A stretch of 5,575 nucleotides of DNA from Parachlamydiales bacterium (GTDB taxonomy: Bacteria > Chlamydiota > Chlamydiia > Chlamydiales > SM23-39), in NCBI GenBank assembly GCA_003151315.1, contig PLXF01000038.1:1-5575 (forward strand), read 5' to 3'. The translations under genes and the position numbers were made by a program. The notes beneath the pieces were generated by a model. That model was given only the letters and a program-made list of their open reading frames with translations. It ran no database searches and was not told where the DNA came from. This document shows positions 1 through 5,163 of the stretch, one piece after another. The first letter of the stretch is position 1, and the number at the start of each line of letters is the position of its first letter.

Positions 1-555
1 GAGATCGGTCTCCCCTTTTTTTTCCGCTAGGGCTGTGGCCACCGCTTTTTGCGCTTCGAGGGGATGATAGCCCAGGTTGATGAGGGCATTGGCTGCGTCA
101 GATTCTATTGAGCCGCCGGGAAGAGAGGGGAGAATCCCTTTTCCTTTGGAGACTCCTTTAAATTTATCTCTCATTTCAATCACGAGGCGCTCGGCTGTTT
201 TTTTGCCGATACCGGGAAGTTTGCTCAATAGGCGGATATCGGAAGAGGACACGGCTCGTTGAAACGCGCTAATTTCCATGTGGCCGACGATGCCCAATGC
301 CGTTTTGGGGCCAATTCCTGAAATGGCGAGGAGCGTTTCGAAGAGATCCCGCTCTTCTTTGACATGGAAAGCATAGAGGGTATTCGAATCTTCTCGAACA
401 ACCTGTGAGAGGTATAGATGAACGGCGGCCTCTTGCGAGGGGAGTCGGATGTAGGTGCTTAAGGGGATGGAGAGTCGGTAAGCAATACCGGCCGTTTCCA
501 CGATCGCTTTGAGGGGATCTTTATCTTTGAGGGTTCCTTTGATCGATTCGTACAT
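1..555 (-). CDS. ruvA: Holliday junction branch migration protein RuvA (3' end cut by window edge)
   Basis: RuvA forms the tetramer that binds four-way DNA junctions and loads the RuvB helicase for branch migration in recombinational repair. The 185 residues visible start MYESIKGTL, which aligns with the usual RuvA N-terminus and so supports the start at 555. Residues 1-62 fit the OB-fold domain and carry the acidic pin E55-D56. Two helix-hairpin-helix motifs follow, with cores SGIGPKT (79-85) and PGIGKKT (114-120, then AERL). Residues 151-185 match the start of the small C-terminal RuvB-contacting domain (SDAANALINLGY). Full-length family members are near 200 residues, so only about 15 residues should be missing beyond base 1. 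The gene starts inside the end of ruvC, overlapping it by 97 bases, and has its own ribosome binding site there. Co-transcription with ruvC is therefore likely. No ruvB is in view. Identity is very secure. Confidence 0.96.
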   Translation of the reverse strand, partial: MYESIKGTLKDKDPLKAIVETAGIAYRLSIPLSTYIRLPSQEAAVHLYLSQVVREDSNTLYAFHVKEERDLFETLLAISGIGPKTALGIVGHMEISAFQRAVSSSDIRLLSKLPGIGKKTAERLVIEMRDKFKGVSKGKGILPSLPGGSIESDAANALINLGYHPLEAQKAVATALAEKKGETDL

Positions 556-1046
556 GGGATCATCCTTGCATGGTGGGCGCAGCAGATCGCGAGGGCGAGC
601 GCATCGGCTGCATCTTCAGGTTCTGGGAGCTTGGGGAGGCGTAAAAGGGTCTGAATCATCTTTTGCACTTGCAATTTGCTCGCTTGTCCTCGGCCAACAA
701 CGGCCTGTTTCGCTTTTGTAGGAGCATACTCGAAAATCGGAATTTTGTGTCGTGCTGCGGACAAAAGGACCATCCCTTTCGCCATCCCGAGTTTGAGCGC
801 GCTCTGGACATTTTTCATCACAAATTGAGATTCGACGGCGATCGCTTCGGGCTTAAAGCGGTCGATGAGCTGTTCGATTCCATCGAAAATGATCCGGTAG
901 CGATCGGGCAGACTCAAGTTAGGCGGGGGGCGGATGCAGCCAAAGCCGAGGGGTTCCATCTGGTGGCCCACTTGGCGTATAACGCCATAGCCAGTGATGC
1001 GGGTGCCGGGATCGATTCCGAGGATGATAGTGGGTTCTTTATCCAT
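459..1046 (-). CDS. ruvC: Crossover junction endodeoxyribonuclease RuvC
   Basis: RuvC is the dimeric, metal-dependent nuclease that resolves Holliday junctions after RuvAB branch migration. The 195-residue product shows the RNase H-like core. The four expected catalytic acids are visible: D12 in LGIDPGT, E72 in AVESQF, and D145 and D148 in EDAADALALAICCAHH. The conserved segment YAPTKAKQAVVGRG (residues 107-120) is also present. The start at 1046 is fixed by an in-frame TAA nine bases upstream; a clear Shine-Dalgarno was not seen (only AATAAGACCTC before the ATG). The conserved fold ends near residue 159. The last 36 residues are a basic, Ser/Pro/Lys-rich tail with no family counterpart that I recognise, and most of it is encoded in the overlap with ruvA. 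Most RuvC proteins are about 155-175 residues long. The function call is secure; the role of the tail is unknown. Confidence 0.96.
   Translation of the reverse strand: MDKEPTIILGIDPGTRITGYGVIRQVGHQMEPLGFGCIRPPPNLSLPDRYRIIFDGIEQLIDRFKPEAIAVESQFVMKNVQSALKLGMAKGMVLLSAARHKIPIFEYAPTKAKQAVVGRGQASKLQVQKMIQTLLRLPKLPEPEDAADALALAICCAHHARMIPCTNRSKEPSKIKIPSKRSWKRPVLLTDSPSP
563..567 (-). promoter_or_regulatory. Ribosome binding site of ruvA, inside ruvC
   Basis: On the minus strand the sequence AAGGA lies 7 bases before the ATG at 555, a good Shine-Dalgarno placement. It supports 555 as the true ruvA start, and so supports the long overlap with ruvC. It lies in the last part of the conserved ruvC coding region. 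Confidence 0.7.
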
Positions 1047-1135
1047 GAGGTCTTATTTACAAAGGTAGCGGATAGGCCGTTTGTTTGGTAAGGAGTTTTT
1101 TCTGTTTGGTGTGTATGCCGCTCATAATTCAAGAA

Positions 1136-1153
1136 TCGGCTTTTGGAAGCCGA
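1136..1153. repeat. Perfect inverted repeat / stem-loop
   Basis: The sequence TCGGCTT-TTGG-AAGCCGA forms a 7-bp stem with a 4-base loop. No T-run directly follows the stem on either strand (the nearest, five T's, is about 11 bases downstream on plus), so it does not look like an intrinsic terminator. It could be an operator, or an RNA hairpin in a transcript running leftward into ruvC. Function is unknown. Confidence 0.45.
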
Positions 1154-1178
1154 GAGGGGGCTATTTTTGCGCGGGCTA

Positions 1179-1207
1179 TGCTTGATGAAGATTCTGGGCG
1201 CTATAAT
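1179..1207 (+). promoter_or_regulatory. Candidate sigma-70-type promoter for the rightward operon
   Basis: TATAAT at 1202-1207 is a perfect -10 hexamer. The -35 region is weak: TGCTTG at 1179-1184 gives 17-base spacing but matches the consensus poorly, while the better-looking TTGATG at 1182-1187 is only 14 bases away. If used, transcription would start near 1214 and leave a 5' leader of about 95 bases before the ATG at 1309. Confidence 0.45.
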
Positions 1208-1298
1208 GGGTTGGTTGTCTAACTTTTAACTGGACACAGTATATGCACAAAATTGCTTTGTGCGTTGAGCGGTGTTGGGGTATCCTTTTTTTATCTTT

Positions 1299-1302
1299 GG
1301 AG
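1299..1302 (+). promoter_or_regulatory. Ribosome binding site deciding the heptosyltransferase start
   Basis: GGAG lies six bases before the ATG at 1309. It favours this start over the in-frame ATG at 1243, which has only a weak GGA upstream and would add a 22-residue leader absent from the family. Confidence 0.65.
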
Positions 1303-1308
1303 TGTGTG

Positions 1309-2343
1309 ATGGACCCGCAGAATATCTTAGTTAAAATGCCGAATTGGATTGGGGATCTCGTGATGGCGACCCCGGTGCTCATCGATTTACGCAAACGATT
1401 TCCCAAGGCGTCGATCACGGCTATGTGCCGTACGCCGATTTGTGAACTGCTTAAAGAAGAGGCGTCGATCGACGAGCTGTTTTGCTACACAAAACCGGAA
1501 AATGATTTTTTACGCCGCCAACTTAAGCGCAACATCATCGATAAAATCGTGGCGGGTAAATATGACTTAGGGATTTTGCTCACCCACTCGTTCTCTTCCG
1601 CTTGGTGGTTTTGGCAGGGGAAGGTGAAGCGGCGGATTGGATTTGCGGCCGATCTGCGTAGTTTTTTACTCACCGATGCCCTCTCTTTCCCGGAGAAGAA
1701 GGAGCATTTGGTTATTACATATAAAAGGCTGCTGGAGCCGCTTGGGATACTGATCTCAGAAACGAAGCCGCGGCTGCGGTTGACCGAGAAAGAGATCGCG
1801 GAGTCGAGAGAGATCCTCTATCAGCGGGGCTATCGAAAGGGAAAACGGCTGATTGGGATCAACCCGGGAGCTGCTTACGGCTCGGCGAAATGTTGGCCAC
1901 CGGAGCGGTTTCGGGCGCTGGCGCTCCGCCTTTTATTGGAAAAAGATACCTATGTGGTCTTTTTTGGCGATGTGTCGACGGCAAAATTGGTCAAAGAAAT
2001 TAGCCGGGGATTACCGGAATGGGCGATCGACGTCGCGGGGGTCACTTCGCTTAGGCAATTGGCGTGTCTCATTGGAGATTGTGACCTTTTGATCACGAAT
2101 GATAGCGGGCCGATGCACATTGGAGCAGCGTTGGGAACGCCAATGATCGCTCTATTTGGCTCGACCGATGATCAGGTCACGGGTCCTTATGGCCAAGAAG
2201 CGGCGGTGATTAATACCAAGGTAAAATGTTCCCCCTGTATGAAGCGGGTTTGCCCGATCGATTTTCGGTGCATGAATCTGATCGGCGTCGAAGAGGTGGC
2301 CGAAAGGGCGGCTGAATTGCTTAGAGAGAAGCGCCGTGTTTAA
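1309..2343 (+). CDS. waaF: ADP-heptose:LPS heptosyltransferase II-like glycosyltransferase (GT9, WaaF family)
   Basis: Family members transfer L-glycero-D-manno-heptose from ADP-heptose to the growing LPS inner core on the cytoplasmic face of the inner membrane. From the chosen start the protein has 344 residues, typical of WaaF. The N-terminal Rossmann half opens ILVKMPNWIGDLVMATP, with the expected catalytic Asp at D16. The C-terminal half carries NPGAAYGSAKCWP (185-197, K194 equivalent to the nucleotide-contacting Lys) and TNDSGPMHIGAALGTP (263-278, D265), then LFGSTD. The cysteine cluster C307-x2-C310-x4-C315-x5-C321-M is a WaaF signature. The last 8 bases overlap the next gene, so the two are probably translationally coupled. 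The family is secure. The exact acceptor, and whether the donor is ADP-heptose here, is inference, since classical Chlamydia LPS lacks heptose. Confidence 0.88.
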   Translation: MDPQNILVKMPNWIGDLVMATPVLIDLRKRFPKASITAMCRTPICELLKEEASIDELFCYTKPENDFLRRQLKRNIIDKIVAGKYDLGILLTHSFSSAWWFWQGKVKRRIGFAADLRSFLLTDALSFPEKKEHLVITYKRLLEPLGILISETKPRLRLTEKEIAESREILYQRGYRKGKRLIGINPGAAYGSAKCWPPERFRALALRLLLEKDTYVVFFGDVSTAKLVKEISRGLPEWAIDVAGVTSLRQLACLIGDCDLLITNDSGPMHIGAALGTPMIALFGSTDDQVTGPYGQEAAVINTKVKCSPCMKRVCPIDFRCMNLIGVEEVAERAAELLREKRRV

Positions 2344-4162
2344 AAAGCTCTCGCGCCTCATGCTGCCGAATCCTTTTGATTGGATGTTGAAGAGGGCTCG
2401 GGGGCGTCGGATTTTACTGGGGTGGAACCGGGGGTTAGGGGATATTGCTCTCGGGCTTTATGCAATGGTGCAAAGGATCCGGGAAATTGTACCTGACGCG
2501 GAGATCACTTTTCTTACGAGAGAGAATTTACGAGACGGTTTTACGCTGCTGGAAGGGGTGCAGACGATCGTGGCTCCGTTTTGGAAGCGGGGAGAGGTCT
2601 ATTCGGTCAACGAGACGTTAGATAGATTGGGGATAGAGCGAAAGCAGTTCGATTTGATCATTGAACGGCCGAGTCCGACCGATTGGGTGCGCTGGCAATT
2701 GGGGCGGGTTGTACCGAAATTGAAATGGGACCGGGATCACGATCTGTTATGGAAAAAATTTCCGTTGGCGGGCGACTGTGTCTATATCGGCGCTCAGGTG
2801 GTAGCCGAAACACAATATGGTCTATGGCGCAATTGGCCCACATCTCGATGGAACGAATTGCTTGATCTCCTTGAAAAAGAGGGAAATGTTCGGGTTATTC
2901 TCTTTGGCTTTGGCTCTGAGCCGCAATTTAGCCACCCGATGATTGTGGATTTAAGGGGAAAGACGACTTTGTTTGAGATGCTGTCGGTGATTAAAAACCG
3001 GTGCAGCCATCTGATTGTTCCCGATTCGGGAGTTTTGTCGATGAGCTATTATCTGGATGCTATTTTTCCTCTGCAGATTTTATCTTTATGGGGCGATCCG
3101 AAGCATGGAATATTGAAACAAAACGTCTCTTCTCCCAATCCGCTATTGGTGCATCGCCCTTTTGTCGGTATCGATCGGGATCTATCTACAGTGACGGCGC
3201 AAGATCTGTATGGCGCTATTTTTCCTAATAAGCGCCCTTGCACGCCGCTCGGGTCTTGTCAGAGATGCTCTGCGGTAAAACGGGGAGCTGTGGAGAGAGT
3301 GGGATGTCTCATTTTGGCGGGAGGACAGGGGAGTCGGCTCGGAATGTTGGGTCCTAAAGGGCTGTTTGCGATTGGCGGGCAGACTTTGTTTGAACGGATC
3401 GTGAAGAAAATTCCGGTGCATGTCCCTATTGCGATCATGACCTCTGCATTAAATCATCAGCAGACGGTTGACTACTTCACAAAAATGGGCTCCTTTGGCC
3501 GAGAGATTATCTTTTTTCAGCAAAGTATGCTTCCCCTTTTGGATGAGTCGAAGCGCCCTTTTGGTTTAGAGGGACCCGATGGGAATGGAAGTGTCTATCG
3601 ACGGTTTGTGGAGGCTGGGGTAGCGGCGCAGATGGAGGCGAAGGGGATCGATTTAATGACGGTCGTGCCGGTGGATAATGCTCTAGCCGATCCGGTGGAT
3701 GCGAAGCTCATCTTTTTTCATCGGAATGCAAACGTTGATGTGACGATCCGCACTATCGAGAGGTGTTTTCCTGACGAGCTCATGGGCGTGTTGGTGGAGA
3801 GGGAGGGGCGATTAGGGGTTTTAGAATATTGCGATATCGATTTGGACGAATTAAAAACGGTTAATGGCGATTGTAAATTAAAATATTTATACGCTTATTC
3901 GGGTCTTGTAGCTCTGAGTTTGCCCTTTATTAAACGAGCAGCTCAGATCGATTTACCTCTGCATTGGATGAGAAAAGAGGTGCTAGGGAGGGAGGGGCGC
4001 AAGGTGATGGCTTGGAAAGGGGAACGCTTTCTTTTCGATGCTTTTGAGGCCGCAAGCTCGATAACGGCCTTGTGCAGCCCTCGGGAAGAGTGTTATGCTC
4101 CTTTGAAGAGAAAAGAGGGTATTAACGGAATACAAGCAGTAGAAAAGGCGTTGGCAAGATGA
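2336..4162 (+). CDS. Two-module protein: divergent GT9-like glycosyltransferase fused to UAP1-like UDP-sugar pyrophosphorylase
   Basis: A single open frame of 608 residues carries two enzyme-like modules. Residues about 1-300 resemble GT9 heptosyltransferases: ILLGWNRGLGDIALG (D36), a WRNWP segment at 164-168 where WaaF has AKCWP, and LIVPDSG (D230) in place of TNDSGPMHI, so the usual His is missing. Residues 302-321 form a linker with C302, C308 and C311. From residue 323 comes a UDPGP-family nucleotidyltransferase: LAGGQGSRLGMLGPKG (327-342), FFQQSMLP (393-400), GPDGNGS (413-419) and VDNALADP (446-453). These match eukaryotic UAP1/AGX1, which makes UDP-GlcNAc from UTP and GlcNAc-1-phosphate. 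The protein ends just past the segment matching the UAP1 core, lacking the eukaryotic C-terminal part. The GT9-like module sits where UAP1 has its N-terminal domain. The start is GTG 2336 after a weak GAGAG; ATG 2360 (residue 9) is the alternative. ATGA overlap with gpsA. The module calls are good; the combined function is inference. Confidence 0.85.
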   Translation: MFKKLSRLMLPNPFDWMLKRARGRRILLGWNRGLGDIALGLYAMVQRIREIVPDAEITFLTRENLRDGFTLLEGVQTIVAPFWKRGEVYSVNETLDRLGIERKQFDLIIERPSPTDWVRWQLGRVVPKLKWDRDHDLLWKKFPLAGDCVYIGAQVVAETQYGLWRNWPTSRWNELLDLLEKEGNVRVILFGFGSEPQFSHPMIVDLRGKTTLFEMLSVIKNRCSHLIVPDSGVLSMSYYLDAIFPLQILSLWGDPKHGILKQNVSSPNPLLVHRPFVGIDRDLSTVTAQDLYGAIFPNKRPCTPLGSCQRCSAVKRGAVERVGCLILAGGQGSRLGMLGPKGLFAIGGQTLFERIVKKIPVHVPIAIMTSALNHQQTVDYFTKMGSFGREIIFFQQSMLPLLDESKRPFGLEGPDGNGSVYRRFVEAGVAAQMEAKGIDLMTVVPVDNALADPVDAKLIFFHRNANVDVTIRTIERCFPDELMGVLVEREGRLGVLEYCDIDLDELKTVNGDCKLKYLYAYSGLVALSLPFIKRAAQIDLPLHWMRKEVLGREGRKVMAWKGERFLFDAFEAASSITALCSPREECYAPLKRKEGINGIQAVEKALAR

Positions 4163-5163
4163 AGAAAAAAGTTTGTTACCTTGGAGCGGGAACGTGGGGA
4201 TTTGCTCTGGCCTCGGTTTTGGCGCAAAATGGGCATGCCGTGACGGTGTGGACGCGCGATCCGGAATTGGCTGAGGAGTTGGAAAGGACCCATATCCATC
4301 CGAAGTTATCGGAATTTACCGCCCCTTCTTCGATCCGCTTTACAACCGATATGGCAGAGGCTCTTAGGGGCGCGGAAGCGATTGTGGAAAGCGTTACTTC
4401 GGCGGGTATTCGCCCCGTTTTTCAAGAGGTATTGGAGTTTGGCCCTATCGAATGTCCGGTGATCTTAACCTCTAAGGGGATTGAGCAGAGGACGGGACTT
4501 CTTTTGCCGGAAATTGTCTGCGAGCTGATGGGTGTAGAAGAGAGTCCTCTCGTTGGCGTTTTAACAGGACCTAGCCATGCGGAAGAGGTGACTCATAATT
4601 TCCCCACCTCCGTTGTCTGTTCGGCTTACGATCCTGGAGTAACTCAATTGATTTTAGAGCTATTTACGACGCCCACTTTTCGGATCTACCCCAATTCTGA
4701 TATTCGGGGCGTCTGCTTTGGCGGCGCTATGAAAAATATCATCGCGATTGCGTGTGGTATTTCTGATGGACTCGGTTGCGGGGATAATACGAAAGCGGCT
4801 CTGATGACACGAGGGTTGCATGAGATTCGGAAATTATCGGTTGTGAAGCATTGCCGCCCTGAGACTCTCAATGGGTTGTCTGGAATGGGGGATCTATGTG
4901 TCACCTGTATGTCGGTCCATAGCCGCAATTACAAACTCGGACGGTTGATTGCTGAGGGATTTTCTCCAGAAGGGGCGCGCCAAAAAATCGGGATGGCAGT
5001 CGAAGGGATCTACACCTGCGTTTCGGCTCGTGAATTGGGTCGCAAATTTGGCATTCCTGTGCCCATCACCGAGGCGACCTATGCCGTAATTTTTGATGAA
5101 TTTGATCCGCGCGAAGCGGTGAAGGCGTTGCTGCAGCGGGCGATCAAAGAGGAGCATCTATGA
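4159..5163 (+). CDS. gpsA: Glycerol-3-phosphate dehydrogenase [NAD(P)+]
   Basis: GpsA reduces dihydroxyacetone phosphate to sn-glycerol-3-phosphate in the cytoplasm, supplying the phospholipid backbone. The 334-residue length is normal for the family. The N-terminal Rossmann fold has the dinucleotide motif LGAGTWG (8-14). K106 (TSKGIEQ), GPSHAEEV (137-144), the catalytic Lys K192 in GGAMKNIIAIACG, NTKAALMTRGL (210-220, R218) and LSGMGDL (D245) with SRNYKLG (255-261) cover the C-terminal substrate domain. The 137-144 segment reads GPSHAEEV where most members have GPSFAKEV, a mild variation. The ATG shares an ATGA with the stop of the upstream fusion gene, and AAGG lies 10 bases before it, so translational coupling is likely. 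In Chlamydia, gpsA also sits next to the UDP-sugar pyrophosphorylase gene as I recall, so the pairing appears conserved. Identity is secure. Confidence 0.97.
   Translation: MKKKVCYLGAGTWGFALASVLAQNGHAVTVWTRDPELAEELERTHIHPKLSEFTAPSSIRFTTDMAEALRGAEAIVESVTSAGIRPVFQEVLEFGPIECPVILTSKGIEQRTGLLLPEIVCELMGVEESPLVGVLTGPSHAEEVTHNFPTSVVCSAYDPGVTQLILELFTTPTFRIYPNSDIRGVCFGGAMKNIIAIACGISDGLGCGDNTKAALMTRGLHEIRKLSVVKHCRPETLNGLSGMGDLCVTCMSVHSRNYKLGRLIAEGFSPEGARQKIGMAVEGIYTCVSARELGRKFGIPVPITEATYAVIFDEFDPREAVKALLQRAIKEEHL
5149..5154 (+). promoter_or_regulatory. Ribosome binding site of the NAD(P)H-hydrate epimerase gene, inside gpsA
   Basis: GAGGAG lies five bases before the ATG at 5160, the strongest Shine-Dalgarno in the window. 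It supports the 4-base ATGA overlap with gpsA as the real start. Confidence 0.7.

Larger units (their letters stand above)
1047..1308. other. Divergent intergenic region between ruvC and the heptosyltransferase gene
   Basis: This 262-base stretch separates leftward ruvC from the rightward operon and must hold the start signals for both. It contains a perfect 7-bp stem-loop (1136-1153), the octamer TGTTTGGT twice in direct orientation (1082-1089 and 1103-1110, 21 bases apart) and a TATAAT at 1202-1207 on the plus strand. I see no tRNA, no recognisable riboswitch and no convincing sigma-70 promoter for ruvC. Open frames here are short. One (from 1243) is an in-frame upstream extension of the heptosyltransferase gene and is probably not translated. 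Confidence 0.6.

Noticed and set aside
663..1091. A 142-residue plus-strand open frame opposite ruvC
   Set aside because: It is fully antisense to the well-supported RuvC frame, has no ribosome binding site that I see and resembles no family. It is a shadow frame.
1136..1153. Stem-loop as an intrinsic terminator
   Set aside because: No T-run adjoins the stem on either strand, and it lies upstream of both flanking genes, where no transcript is expected to end.
1047..1308. A tRNA, small RNA or riboswitch in the intergenic region
   Set aside because: I could not find a cloverleaf, a T-loop consensus or any known riboswitch core; only the single short hairpin is clear.
1463..1474. Perfect 12-base palindrome CGTCGATCGACG
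   Set aside because: It sits inside the heptosyltransferase coding region and follows from ordinary codons (Ser-Ile-Asp) in a GATC-rich genome.
3239..3301. Frameshift or assembly join between the two modules of the fusion protein
   Set aside because: The frame is continuous with no stop, and both modules read in the same frame without a gap. Sequence alone gives no sign of a join, though relatives should be compared.
4894..5157. An 87-residue minus-strand frame opposite gpsA
   Set aside because: It lies inside the conserved C-terminal domain of GpsA, with composition expected of a reverse-complement shadow and no start signal.
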